A stretch of 64,000 nucleotides of DNA from Amaurobius ferox (taxonomy: Eukaryota > Arthropoda > Arachnida > Araneae > Amaurobiidae): NCBI GenBank assembly GCA_951213105.1, contig OX578136.1, positions 152,168,678 to 152,232,677 on the forward strand, in the 5' to 3' direction. Both the position numbers and the translations under genes were made by a program. Shown in pieces: positions 25,011 through 37,515 of this stretch. Numbering within the stretch: the stretch's first letter is position 1; each line of letters opens with the position of its first letter. The notes below the pieces were generated by a model. That model worked only from the letters and a program-made list of their open reading frames with translations. It had not been told where the DNA came from and searched no databases.

Positions 25011-25835
25011 ACAACATAGTTGAAAAGTGTATATGACTTTGTTCATTCTGTCTGTCTGTCCGTTAGCACGACAACTGCCGTAAAAATGACTTTACCAAAA
25101 TGAAATTTTAGTATGTTGTTCAGACGCTCTGTGGGACCTATGAGAATATAAATGGATAATATCACCCAATTAGTTTTGGATTGAACCCGGGTTGAAAAAA
25201 TGATATACATTGAACTCTATGGGACCTAATTTTTCAAACATTTTTTAAATAAATTTAAAATTCACAAATTGCTTCGAAAATTTTAGTAAATATTCAAATT
25301 ATCCCATAAAATATATAAAAAAAATTTCAGTAAAATATGTTAGGCTATTTTTTAAATAAAAATTATTTAATATAGGGGGAAAAACAAATTCAATATAAAT
25401 TCGGACTTTTGCTATATCCTCCAGAAAGAAAAAAGAGATATATTATGTAACAAATATCTTTCCAAGAGTTGAATCATTTTTTTTTATATATAAGAGGGGT
25501 TTCACATTTTAAAATAATTATGATAGATAACAATTTTTCAAATTTTTAAATAAAATAAATTATTATAGTATTGTGATGAATGAAACAATTGGTGAAATGT
25601 TAATGAATGCAATGCGGCTTTTATATAGAGGCGATTTATATTTCAATGCCGTCATTTGAATGAAGTGCATTTTCTTCGATGACGTTTTTAAATATAATAA
25701 ATTAATGTAGTATTGTGATAATTTTAAAAATACTACCGAGGAATGTATCGTAGTTTAGAGATGTTTATATAAAATTGCATTGAAGTTGGAAAGTTTTTGA
25801 TACTCAATGCTTTATGTATGATTGATCTTTCTTGT
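25011..25835 (+). mobile_element. family B repeat, copy B4
   Basis: Hairpin end at 25011 (TTAACACTTC...AAAGTGT), (GTCT)n, the GAACCCGGGTTGAA block and right end GATTGATCTTTCTTG at 25835. About 180 bp near 25365-25550 do not match the other copies. Its hairpin end faces that of B3 across a ~100-bp spacer. Confidence 0.8.
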
Positions 25836-26778
25836 TTTTACGTTGACAATAGGTTTGCTTCTCTGAATTCCAACCATTTAGCTGATTTGTATTAATCTAT
25901 TTTCAATATCCCTTACATATACACATCCTAATCGGAACTGCATTGTTTCGAGAATTATTCAGTTTCTCCGCAGGAAGCAATGCTAAGAAAATCTTGAATT
26001 TAGAATAATTCGAGTCTATCATATCAATCACTAAAATTTATCAATAAAATGTATTCCGTTTCAGTTCTTTGCTGAATGCATGCACATAAGTGTTTTTAGC
26101 GCTACAAACCTCCTTTCTTCCATTATAGCATCTGGCATACACTGGCTGATATCTTTCTGAAAGTTTTCGCAGTGTGTTTAAGTCTCAAAACGCTCTTAAC
26201 CGTCAAAACCTGGAATTAAGTAAGAAATAAAAAATAATTTAAAAAATCGAGAGAACAATACTTTATGTTATAATAAGAGAAAATAAAAAATTCTGGACGT
26301 GGTCGGGCTCTTTAAGTCCATTTCTTTACTCTCGGCTTGGCATCTCGATTGCCCAATTGCCCGTCATTCTGGTAATTATTTCTCTTGGAAGCCTGTAATT
26401 ATTGGGCGAGCGTGGTTTTCCGCGTGAGAAGTTTTCTGTCTGGCAGTCACGGAGGAGTTTTCGACACCCGTGAAGACCATGAAACAGACAATTCCGCACA
26501 TCAGGTATCTCAATCACAGAATATGAACGCAGGGCTGTGGAGAAATGGCCCGATGGTTGCGATTAGTTACGCTTATCTTAAACATTTCTATTGCTGAGTT
26601 GAAAGAGCACAGCAGCATTGATTTTGAATTGCTATTCGCATTCTCCTACAAAAGTATAGACCAGTGTTTTCCAAATGAACTGAAGAATCCCCTGAGTACA
26701 TTGACAAAGTTTCGAAGACCAAGGACCCATTGAGCTCTATACTCCGATTTTATTTTGTAGTAAAACTAATAATAAAAA
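25836..26778. other. no recognised feature; slightly GC-richer patch at 26290-26530
   Basis: The patch is open on both strands (26385-26597 plus, 26326-26517 minus) but has no known domain. It may be an unrecognised repeat fragment. Confidence 0.35.
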
Positions 26779-27698
26779 TCTGATGTGGGCAACACATGAC
26801 TTTCCTTATATAATGTAATGAATTTACTAATTTTACAGTAAAAAAATAGGTTTTTCTTATAGTAGATACTAATATTCTTTCCAAGATATTGAATTTTTGA
26901 CTATTAGTCGTCATTTTCATTGATTTAGCGTCATTTTTATCCATTTAGCGAGATTTTGTTTAATTTGGCAACATTTCAAGAACTCGCCATGTTGGCGACA
27001 TTCCGCCAAATTCGTCGCCAAAATCTCGCCAAGCGTTATGGACGAAGAACTAAGTTGTTCTTACAGCAGATAAATGACTATTGGCGTTCAAATACAAAAG
27101 TATTACTCAAAGTATCTTTTTTCATGAGTGGAACGAGCTAGATCCACGAGAATGATGTCACCCAATTTATCGCATGGTATTACATATGAAAAGTGAACGT
27201 GTTTCTCAATAGGAAATATTTTTTTTTCATTTTATATGACTTTTTAATAATTTTTTTGAAAAAAGTGCAATATCTCAAGAACGGTTCATGTTAGCGTTCT
27301 AAAACTTATGTCAATCGTTTTCTAATGAAAAATAATTACATAAGAAATGTCTATTTGCGTAACTTTATTAGCGGTTTTGATTTTTTGACGATTTTTTCAA
27401 AATTTCGTTCGAAAATTTAGGGGGGTTCTGAACATTCGATTGCGTATAAAAACAATAGGCTTCCAGTGTTTACGGATTGTGATTTTTTATACCAAATCGG
27501 TCAATTCGTTCGTCAGTTATCGTCTCCACAGACTCACTGACACACACACACACATACACACACACAGAGACATCGCTTCAAAAATGTTTGATTCGTGATC
27601 AGGGATGCTTGAAACGTGCTCTCCCGTCGAAAACTCGAATTCGAATATTCGACCCCGTCACAATACTTTCCTTATACATTATGTATATAAGGAAAGTA
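26779..27698 (+). mobile_element. family A repeat, copy A3
   Basis: Complete copy: TCTGATGTGGGCAACACATG start after AAAAA, GGCGA block (26930-27040), short (CA)n (27541-27566), end hairpin 27666-27698. Confidence 0.9.
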
Positions 27699-27853
27699 AA
27701 AATTGCTGAATTATGCAGCAACACTCAGCTTCTTTATACTTTTATATTCCATAAGCTCTGTATCTATTTGTACAGCAAATAGTCTCGGAATAAAAAAAGA
27801 AATTCATACTCTTGTGAGCTTCATGTCGCAAGTCATTCATATATATATATATA

Positions 27854-30186
27854 TACAAGGTATCTCAAAAATATTGACCTCGGTTTTATTCCTTAAATAT
27901 TGATCTTAGACATATAAAATAAATTACAAAGTTGTGTAAAAAAGGTACAGAATTTTATGAAATCGATTAAAATTTTCAAGGGAATTACATTTTAAGAAAT
28001 ACAAAATCTAAATTTTTATACGGCCCTCGTGCAAAAACATTTCCTGTCTATACTTATATTCACGCATATTTTAATTTAATGTATATTTTGTATGGAAATC
28101 TAGCTTTCATTTAACCTTACTTTTATTGGTAACGCAAATTTTAGATGTAATATACTTACAAATATTACATCTATAAGGTGATGTACAAAATTTCAGCATT
28201 TTATCATAAAAAGTTCCAGAGATATGAAAAGACAAAAATGTTGACTTAAACCACTTTTCGGTGCATCGACATGGGTTCTCAGAGGGGAAAAAGGATGTCA
28301 GCAGATCGCGTTTCAGGGATCATACACAAATTACGAAAGAAAACAATGATTACATAAATAAATAATAATTTTGCTATTTATTGGTACGAGAGTATCTACA
28401 CTGTGTAGAAATAATAACTTTACATAAAGATTACAAAGCTTTTTCAAAATGTTTTCCATCCATGCCAATAAAGAGCTGAATTCGCCTGATAACACTTCTG
28501 TGCACTCGAGCAAGTTTTTGTTCGGTGATATCACGACAACCATCTTGAATGCGTTATTGCAACTCTGCTTTATTTAAGAGAGGTGACAGATAAACAGTTG
28601 TGCGTAAACGACCCCACAAATAAAAATCCATAGGAGTTAAATCAGGCGATCTAGGGAGAAATTCGGATAGCCCATGCAAGCCAATACACTTGTCTGGAAA
28701 TTCGTTATTTAACCAGTGTTTCACAATTGTAGTATGGTGAGCTGGAGATCCGTCTTGTTGAAACCATACATGTGGAAATGCTGTTAGGGGCAGTTCATCC
28801 ACAAAATCAGGAATAATTGCATTCAGAATCTCATTAACATATCTGTCACCCGTCAACTTGCCATCATACAGTATGGGTCCAAGCAAACGGTTTCTGAAAA
28901 TACTACACCATACATTCACAGAAAATTGCTTCTAATGATGAATATCACGCATCACAAATGGATTTGTGTCAGACCAGAAGTGCTCATTTTGAGGATTTAG
29001 GCATCCATCTTGTTTAAAACAGCATTCGTCAGTCCAAATTACGTTTTTCAAGAAAGAGGGATTTGCATTTTCCTGATTTAGAGCCCAATTACAAAAATCT
29101 AGACGACATTGATAATCTGTTGGATCCTGTCCTTGCACACCATGAATGTTAAACGGATTCCATTTATTCAGTCTCAGTATTCTCCACACTGTTACACGTG
29201 GTACGTTCATTTCTGAAGCAGCGGTACGAACACTACTATGTGGATGACTGCAACAGTAAGCCAAAATATCAATTTCTACATCAGTTGAGTGAAGTCTGGG
29301 CCTACCTAGTCCACCTACATGATGTACGCTTCCTCTTTCACGCACTCGTTGCACCAATCGGTGAATAAATCTCCCAGAAGGATGTCGAGAATTGGGAAAA
29401 GTACGTTGATATTCCCGTGCAGTTTCGTTAGCATTACGATTGCATAAACTGTACAGCATAAGCATTTCAAAAAGTTCTTCGTTGACGTATTGCGACATAT
29501 TGTCGGTACAGGCTAACTACACTCTCAAAATGTAGCAGAGATGTGAAATACTTAAGGATCGCCCAGACTGTCAGGCTGCGCGCGCTACGCTGCTCAAGCG
29601 AGGTGAATGATCAATCAATGGCGGCCCAAAAACAACTTTCTCATATGATGCTGCATCTGCTGCGATTGTGTGACGCACCGAACAGAAGCATATATTTGTA
29701 AATGAATACATTCCTAGGCTATTTAAATGTCAATTTTGATTGTGCCATTTCCAAGTTTTATTCTGTAATTAATCATGTAAAATTTTAAGGTATTTTTCAG
29801 GAAACATATTTTTGATAAATTGTAAATAAATCTAAAGAGGCAGATATTATTTGCCAATGATGCATTTATGCGTTGTGTCATTTGCACTCTTGCTGTAAAT
29901 ATTAACATTTTAATTTGTGATTAATTCCTCATCAACTTTGTTTAAACATATCTCTGGGACTTTTTATGATAAAATGCTGAAATTTTGTGCATCAACTTAT
30001 TAGTGTATGGGGCACATTTAACTCATTAGAAATGCTTTTTGTATTTCTTCAAATTTTATCCCCTGAAAATATTTATCGATTTCATAAAATTCTGAACCTT
30101 TTTTTACGTAACTTTGTAATTTATTATATATGTCTAAGATCAATATTTAAGGAATAAAAACCAAGGTCAATATTTTTGGGACACCT

Positions 30187-30190
<4 letters not shown>
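27854..30190 (-). mobile_element. Tc1/mariner-superfamily element M3 with broken transposase
   Basis: TA-flanked ends CAAGGTATCTCAAAAATATT (27856) and AATATTTTTGGGACACCTTG (to 30188) form terminal inverted repeats, near-continuous over about 160 bp. A second matching block at 28180-28235 against 29940-30000 extends the symmetry to roughly 300-380 bp. The element carries one transposase frame on the minus strand. The right end runs into a long (TA)n tract, so its boundary is good to a few bases only. Confidence 0.85.
28431..29498 (-). pseudogene. mariner-type DD41D transposase with two in-frame stops
   Basis: The protein would be about 355 residues. The N-terminal half is a paired helix-turn-helix (start MSQYVNEELFEMLMLYSLC, then GRPRLHS and the second HTH ending VTVWRILRL), like the DUF4817 family. 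The DDE nuclease follows: first acid in VIWTDEC, second in WFQQDGSPAH, third in SPDLTPMDFYLWG. I count 41 residues between the second and third acids, unlike the 34 of classical mariner or Tc1. A TAG at 28932-28934 falls between the first two acids. A TAA at 28554-28556 falls near the C-terminus. The reading frame is the same throughout and ends at TAA 28431-28433. The start ATG at 29498 fits the family's usual N-terminus. The two stops leave it inactive unless suppressed, but the sequence is otherwise well kept, suggesting a fairly young element. Confidence 0.9.
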
Positions 30191-30274
<84 letters not shown>

Positions 30275-30420
30275 TAATTTTTACATAATTCTTATTATTA
30301 CATATTTCAAATATATATATATATATATAATTGAATATTTATATGATTACTTGTAATATATATATACCCGAGAGATACCAAAGATATATATATATATATA
30401 GAAAAATATAATAATAATAA
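30189..30420. repeat. (TA)n and (CATA)n microsatellite
   Basis: Long alternating TA (30189-30244), five CATA units, then further TA runs to about 30400. It lies where the mariner element inserted, as expected for a TA-targeting transposon. Confidence 0.9.
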
Positions 30421-30625
30421 CCTATTCCAAGTAATCATGAATTATTAAAATCACCAAGGCAGTCAAAACACGGTCACCATGTCGATAAAGGGAATGGACA
30501 GCACCAACCCAATTTCGGAGGTTAACCAGAATTAAATTCCTCTTCAGGTCTGAGCATCTAATTCCAATTAACCCAAACAAATGCCAGTTGCCCTGTATAT
30601 ATATATATATCTGTGAACTGTCTCC
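30421..30625. other. no recognised feature
   Basis: Short unassigned sequence between a microsatellite and a Tc1 remnant, with another TA run at 30596-30610. Confidence 0.4.
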
Positions 30626-30637
30626 GTGCTGTTGATA

Positions 30638-30898
30638 CTGTTCCTTGGCCGACCAGCAAGGTCACCAGACCTTTCGCCAATCGAATACGTATGGGACATG
30701 CTTGGCCGTCGGATTCGGGCACCCCGAAATGTAGCAGATCTGGGGCAGCAATTTAGAAATGCCTGGCAGAATGTATCGCGAAATGACATTAGAAAACTTT
30801 ATCACTCCTTACCTAGACGTTTACAAGAATTCATTACCGCCAAGGCGGTTTCACCAATTACTGGTTTAAAAATTCAATGTGCAATTGCTAACCATTGA
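30638..30898 (+). pseudogene. C-terminal fragment of a Tc1-like transposase
   Basis: The frame reads RPARSPDLSPIEYVWDMLGR, the Tc1 signature around the third catalytic residue (E in SPIE), then RNVADLGQQFRNAWQNVSRN to a natural stop after about 85 codons. The two upstream acids, the helix-turn-helix half and the left terminus are missing, so this is a 5'-truncated remnant. Sequence to about 31015 may be its 3' flank and right end. Confidence 0.8.
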
Positions 30899-31059
30899 TG
30901 GGTCCTGCGGCCTTGATTTTGTAATCATTTCATTAACTGTGCATGAGCTGTACGCATATTTAATTTCAATAAAACAGTCATTTTCTTCATGGTGCTTCGC
31001 TTTCGCAAAGGAGTATATATATATGAGTAGTTACGGCCACGGCTTATTTGTGACAGGCC

Positions 31060-31335
31060 CTGTGGAGTAATGCTGCGTTGCCGTTATGGCTGTGGCGAGG
31101 GTTGCCTGATTGGTCCCTTTGTGGTACCTGGCCTGCTAGGTGTGGTTTCGTACGTTTCTTTCGAAGTTCCTGGCTGGGACTGGAGGCGATTGGCCCTGCT
31201 CGGTGGAATAAGTGTCTGGTGTCCCTTTGGGACGCCTGGTGGCGCCATTCGTTGCTTGTCGGGATCGGCGTTTTCTCTATCCGCCGGATCCGTGTGGCTT
31301 GTTGGGGAGTCTCCCTTTTTCACGGCCGTGGTAAC
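31060..31335. other. GC-rich island, open on both strands, unassigned
   Basis: The base composition is sharply GC-richer than anything nearby. The plus strand is open for 96 codons (31070-31360) and the minus strand for 79 (31084-31323), the latter Pro/Ser/Arg-rich. This could be part of a retrotransposon gag or ORF1, or a recently inserted fragment. No domain is recognised. Confidence 0.3.
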
Positions 31336-33394
31336 ATCTCACTCTGAATTCTCACTTTGATCTCGAGGTTTCGGCCAGAAAGTGTCAAAAATATTCTCTG
31401 ATTGGCTACTTTGACTTGACAGACAGCTCGTGAACTGTTATTCACTTCATGCCCACGCCATATTTTCATACGATAATGGGATTTGAACGTCGACCACCCG
31501 TGTGTATCATAAGTGTCGATACTCTTTCTTAATTGCTTCGCGGAAGTAAGGATCATCGGGAAAAAACTCAACAATTTAGACCCAACCCACCTAAGAAAGA
31601 TATTTGTACCGTTTTGGAGAAAATGTGCGTGTCTATTATATAGGTTATCTACGGTCTAGGTCGCGAAGATCCATTGGGGCTTGTCCATATGTCCAAGTGT
31701 GGTCAATCTCCCAATGACAATCGTGTGATTGCATCGTTGTCATAATGGAGTTAATAAAAACAACGAACCAAAAGATCTTCCACATGCCTTTCAAAAGATG
31801 AACTAGGAAGGTTATAAAATATTTAGACATTATGTGTTTCAACACGAACAGTGTATAAGTAATGTTATCCTGTTGCAGAAGCGTGCAGAGATATATCTGT
31901 TAAGCTCAAGCCTGAACGGGAAAATGAGATATAATAGCATGGAATTCATAATGTTATGACATTGATTACAAAATTCCTTCGTTCAATATTACTTGCTGCA
32001 GTGGAGCTGAGGCTCTCTTTATGAAACTGATATCAACCGCGCAATATGGATATTAGGCAGTCTAGACATCAAATGTTAGAGACTATAGTCATCAAATAAA
32101 CTTCATTTTATCTCAAGTGTCAGCTTAAGAAGTTATTGATCCAAAATCATTTGAATAACTTTTTGAGTTTTATTGCATTATTTTTCAGATATCTGTGTAT
32201 GTGTGTGTGTGTGTGATTTCTTTTTATATTTATTCTAATTGCAATGGGCGATATTCAATTTTATACATTTATTGCATTTTGTTTATTTGTGTTACTTCAT
32301 GTGATTAAGGCCAAAGTATGCCTGATCATATGTGTGCTTACATTAGAGTGAATTATGGGTATAGTATGGGTGCTCACATATTTCTTGAAGTCGTTGTTGG
32401 TAATCTTTTTATTTTGAGATTCAGAGATAAGTCATATTCTACTACAGCTATGAGCATTTTGATATCAATTATAATTTTTCATCCATCTAATCAAAGATTA
32501 ACTCTGCAATTATCACTGCTTTGAAAATAGCTGAATCAATGGCAAATTTCAATCAAAATAACCTGCAGATTGAATAAGGAAGTTGGGAGATGACAGTCTA
32601 CTGGATATAAACTTCACGTAAACAAAATTTCATTCATGGTATGTCAGCAAGTCCGGTAGCCGACGCATCAAATGCATGCATGCAACAAAGTCTCGGGGGC
32701 AACGCTCCGTCCACTTCTACCAGAAACAGACCTATTTGCAATTTAAAATTTTTATTTTCCGAAAGACACCTGCAGAATTCATTACGAGGCCATTGCTGGT
32801 TCTTTCAACCCTTTCTTTTCTCTGAGTCTTCTGTCAGAAGACAGAAAACGTCCACAGGATGCTCTGACTTTAAAACTGATCTCTCTCTCTCACTCGCTCA
32901 CGCCATACGCTAATGGGTCTTGTGGAGGAGAGTGACAGCTTGATTAGGGGTGACAACCAGATCGCCGATGACAAGCTGACAAGACCAAGACATGCGCGTC
33001 GGCTTGGAAGAGGAAGGTTTCATGGTTCTTCTGCTGATTTCGCCAAGACATCTGTCCATGAAACCATGCAATGATTTTCTCCGTGGCTTGTCCAGCGTGA
33101 TGATTGGCGAATTGGCAGGCGTTGAAGCTAATCCCTGAGGAATACTTATTTCGTGGTAAAAATTGTCATTGCATAACACAGAAGACGTGGGCATCATAAA
33201 GATGCCTGGCTGATTTAACGAACTGATGAGTTTCTCTTTCATCTACACATGCTTAAGTGAATTCATGATTCAAAATTTTATTATATATTAAAAACTAGCA
33301 AATCTAGCATAGCTGTTTATTTAAAGTATGTTCGACTTCTAATGCCATTCTTAACCACTAATAAAGACCACTAATAAAGACCACATTTCAAAAC
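31336..33394. other. no recognised feature; (GT)n at 32199-32213
   Basis: Minus-strand frames at 31320-31574 (84 codons) and 32910-33242 (110 codons) and a plus-strand frame at 32641-32913 (90 codons) have no domain I recognise. The 110-codon frame has fairly balanced composition and is the only candidate exon in this stretch, with weak support. Confidence 0.3.
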
Positions 33395-33954
33395 CACTAA
33401 TAAAGTTACGCAAATAGACATTTCTTATGTAATTTTTCATTAGAAAACCATTGACATAAATTTTAGAACGCTAACATTAACCGTTCTCGAGATATTGCAC
33501 ATTTTTCAAAAATATTATTAAAAGTCATATAAAATAAAAAAAAATATTTCCTGTTGAGAAACATGTTCACTTTGCATATGTAATACCATGCGATAAATTG
33601 AATGACATCATTCTCGTGGATCTAGCTCGTTCCATTCATGAAAAAAGGTACTTTGAATAATACTTTTGTATTTGAACGCCAATAGTCATTTATCTGCTGT
33701 AAGAATAACTTATTTCTTCATCCATAACGCTTGGCGAGATTTTGGCGACTTTTTGAAATGTTGCCAAATTAACGAAAATCTCGCCAAATGGATAAATATG
33801 ACGCTAAATTAATGAAAATGACGACTAATTGTCGAAAATTCAATATCTTGGGAAGAATATTAGCATCTACTATAAGAAAAACCTATTTATTTTACTGTAA
33901 AAATAGTAAATTTATTACATTATATAAGGAAAGTCATGTGTTGCCCACATCAGA
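33395..33954 (-). mobile_element. family A repeat, truncated copy A4
   Basis: The minus strand starts at 33954 (TCTGATGTGGGCAACACATG), includes the GGCGA block and GTGCAATATCTCGAGAACGG, and stops after GCGTAACTTTATTAGTGG. The CA tract and terminal hairpin are absent. Confidence 0.85.
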
Positions 33955-34010
33955 TTTTTTCTTAAATGTATTAAAGTATGTATTTAACATAACCTTCCTA
34001 TTGATATAAT

Positions 34011-35849
34011 AAGAAAGATCAATCATGCATAAAGCATTTATGAAACACTTTCCAACAGAAACACAATTCTATTTAAACATCTTTAAATGTAATACACTCA
34101 GCACTCATATTTTTTAAATTATCACAGTACCACAATTATTTATTATGCTAGGAAACTTCGTCAAAAATGGCAATGCAATAAATCGTCTGCATCTTTTATG
34201 TAAAATCAATGAATATTTCATTCATATCATTTATATTTCAGACTCTAGAGCTAAATAATGTTGCGTTAAAAAATTCAGCAATTCTTATACAACTCATCTT
34301 ACAATCGCTTGATTTGCTTACATTCTGTGTACGTTTAAATTAGGCTTCGTTGTACAAATAATCAAAGTTTAGTGATCATTTAAAATAAAAAATATCGTAA
34401 CTGCGTAGGCATAGAATTTAGATGCACAGATAATACACAAAAATAAAGCGGTTTTAGGACGGATGTAACGTTAAATATAAATACAAACGGTCCTTAGAAA
34501 TCATGATTTTCGTTAAGCGAATGGATGGCATATTTTATTTTGCGATGAGTCATGTGATCTCTTCCCATAATATGAGTGTAATTATTATTTCAATTTTTAT
34601 TTAAAAAATTACCTAACGCATTTTGCTGAAAATTTTTTATACATTTTTTATACATTATAAGTTCCTATAATTTTCGAAGCAATTTGTGAATTTTAACTCC
34701 GCTGAATTTTTTTCTTATTTTCCTTATACACATAATGTATAAGGAAAGTATTGTGACGGAGTCGAAAATTCGAATTCGAATTTTCGACGGGAGAGCACGT
34801 TTCAAACATCCCTGATCACGAATCAAACATTTTTGAGGTGATGTGTGTGTGTGTGCGTCAGTGAGTTTGTGGAGACGATATCTCACTAACAAATAGAGCG
34901 ATTCGAATGAAATTTGGTACAAAAATTACAATCCGTGAATACTGGAAGTCTATTGTTTTTAAACGTAATCGAATGTTCAGAACCTCTCCTAAATTTTCGA
35001 GTGAAATTTTGGAAAAATCATCAAAAAATCCAAACCTTTAATAAAACTACACAAATAGATATATCTTATGTAATTTTTCCTTAGAAAACGATTAACGTAA
35101 ACTTTAGAACGCTAGCGTGAACCGTTCCCGAGATATTGTACATTTTAAAAATAAATTTACCAAAAAATCCCATAAATTAAAAATAATATATTAACTGTTG
35201 AGAAACATGTTCACTTTTCATATGTAACACTATGCGATAAATTTGGTGACATCATTCTCGTGGATCTGACTCGTTCCATTTATGAGAAATGATACTTTGA
35301 GTAATACTTTTGTATTTGAACGCCAATAGTTATTTGACTGCTATAAGAATAAATTATTTCTCCGTCCACAACTCTTGGCGAGATTTGGCGCCGAATTTGG
35401 CGGAATATCGCCAACTTGGCGACTTTTTAAAATGTTGCCAAAATAACGAAAATCTCGCCAAATGGATAAAAATGACACTAAATCAACGAAAATGACGATT
35501 AATTGACGAAAATTTAATATCTTGGAAAAAATAAGAGAAACCTATTTTTTTATTGCAAAAGTAGTAAATTCAGTGCATTATATAAAGAAAGTCCTGTGTT
35601 GCCCACATCAGATTTTTTTTTAAGTTATGCCTCATATGGTTCAATGTATTTCATTTTTTAAATCCAGGATAATTCCGAAACTAATTACGTGATATTGTCA
35701 ATTTTCATTCCCGTAAGTCCCACTGACCGTCTCAACAATATACTAAAATTTCAGTTTGATAAAGTCATTTTTATGGCAGTTATCGTGCAAACGGACAGAC
35801 AGAATGAACAAAGTCATAAACACTTTAAAACTGCGTTGGGAAGTATTGA
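34011..35849 (-). mobile_element. family B repeat, copy B5, split by A5
   Basis: The left part 34011 to about 34711 (AAGAAAGATCAATCATGC...TTTTCGAAGCAATTTGTGAA) and the right part about 35622-35849 (GGTTCAATGTATTTCATTTT ... (CAGA)n ... AAACACTTT) are consecutive in other B copies. A complete family A copy lies between them. Confidence 0.85.
34716..35612 (-). mobile_element. family A repeat, copy A5, nested in B5
   Basis: Complete on the minus strand: start TCTGATGTGGGCAACACAGG at 35612, GGCGA block 35375-35470, short (CA)n as GTGTG near 34842, hairpin end at 34716. The insertion point is a T-rich run in B. Confidence 0.9.
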
Positions 35850-36200
35850 AACGTATAGCTACTCTCGCTATACAAAATCATTTTCAGGCAAATCTAATGA
35901 ATAAAACATTCTCGATTAATATGTAAACCAATTTACAAAATATACAAGTCTGGTTAACATATACCAAAATGAAGAAGCTAAAATAGTCTAGCAACAGATA
36001 GCCCCATATTATTTTTATTCCGTTTCAACAATCATGCAGTTAAACACAATCGGGAATATATGTAATTAAAAATATTTGCCAAAATAATAATGACTTGGAA
36101 TTGAAACTTAAATTGGAAATATCAAATCCTCAAGAAATATTATCTCTATAACACTATTGTATTACATACCCTCAACCCAATAAGACACAGTGAAGAACAT
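35850..36200 (+). mobile_element. relic of family C
   Basis: CTCTCGCTATACAAAATCAT and GAATAAAACATTCTCG correspond to 59270-59320 of family C. TTTCAACAATCATGCAGTTAAACACAAT corresponds to about 60830-60870, and AATATTTGCCAAAATAATAATG to about 61450. Heavily diverged and shortened. Confidence 0.45.
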
Positions 36201-36422
36201 TATAACTTCTTTATAATTTTTTTCTATTAATTTTGATATTATTTAGATCGAATAAAGTAAATTGAAACGATGGTTTTATCAACCTCTTAATTAGTAAATA
36301 TAATATTTATAAAATGAAAATAATTTAATTAAATGGATACACAATGCCTTTACCACTTTCATAAGTAGTTGTGCAAAATTATTCAAGTATTTTTTATGAC
36401 TAGAAGTGATAAAAATACTCTA

Positions 36423-37513
36423 CCCGACGCAGAAAATGCAACACCATGAAAGAGCGAATAGAGTGTTATAATAAAGGACACGCAGACAGAGATGGCATAT
36501 GTATATAAATCATGTTAATTCCAGTAGGATAATGCAATACAGTACTGGCATAGACAGGGTGATCAGTAGGAAGTAGGACCACATCTTGCGGCGATACAAG
36601 CAGAAACCCTTTGAGGAACAGATGCAATGAGCGGACAGATAGTTTCCTGAGGGATGGATGACCATATGCGTTCAACCATCCTCCACAGGTCGTCCTCTGT
36701 TTAAGGAGAGACATGACAGTCAAACGACGGCCATTCACATCACATACATGCTCGATAGGCGAGATATCTGGAGACAGTTGAGGCAAAGGAAGCACTTGGA
36801 TACCTCCCAAGGCTTGTCTGCTGATGGTTGTCATGTACGGTCGCGCGTTATTTTGCTGGAAAACAGCATTTTCAAACCGCTGGAGGTAGGGCACTGCAAC
36901 CGCCGCAGCACCTCATCCACATGCCGTCATTATGACTCTGATACCAACCAGAGGTGATCGTCTATCGAAGCCGATGACACGCTAAACGCTAAACCATGAT
37001 GCCGCGCTATCGAGCAGTATGGCATTCAACAGTCGCAGCAGGATTGGATCTGTTTCCCCGTCATCTCCAGATTGTGGATGGGCCTGTGTCACTACGACGA
37101 TTTACATGTCCTTTTTCAATCCATCTTCTCCAAATCCTTTGCACAGTGGATGCATCTCCGCGTGTTTCAGCAGCGATACACCGGTACGGCCACCCAGCCG
37201 TAGGTAGGCTTAAAATAAATCTCCTCGTACGATCGTCTAAATGTTGAAACGGACTTCGGCGTCGTTGACCAGGCATATCTTCAATAAAACGTGTTTTCTG
37301 AAACGAGAAACAGCTATAAAAACGGATTTCCGTAGGCGACAGACAGTAACAACTGTTGGTTCATCTGCCGTTTCCATCCCTTTTATTCCGCGCTCTAATC
37401 ACGTGACCTACCTGCATTCAAGATTATTTGCATACATCGGCCAGCTGCGTCTGCCTCGCAATTTGCATAATTATATGGCCAAATCTTCACGGTGTTGCAT
37501 TTTCTATGTCGGG
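36423..37513 (-). mobile_element. Tc1-like element, internally deleted
   Basis: TA at 36421-36422 and 37514-37515 flanks ~28-bp inverted repeats: CCCGACGCAGAAAATGCAAC at the left, and the right end on the minus strand CCCGACATAGAAAATGCAAC. Total 1091 bp. It carries the transposase relic described separately. Confidence 0.85.
36640..37276 (-). pseudogene. Tc1-like transposase relic
   Basis: Starting at 37276, the minus strand gives an N-terminal helix-turn-helix half (MPGQRRRSPFQHLDDRTRRF, later AAETRGDASTVQRIWRRW). A decayed middle follows with several stops and frame changes (36895-37060). Then comes FENAVFQQNNARPYMTT, and LSPDISPIEHVCD near 36770. The catalytic aspartate expected in QQD is an asparagine here. 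The spacing to the glutamate is 32, two short of the Tc1 norm, and the block between the DNA-binding half and the GIMV segment is missing. Clearly inactive. Confidence 0.8.
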
Positions 37514-37515
37514 TA

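Noticed and set aside
32910..33242. 110-codon minus-strand gene
   Set aside because: No domain, no supporting neighbours, no clear splice or promoter context. Left as a weak exon candidate only.
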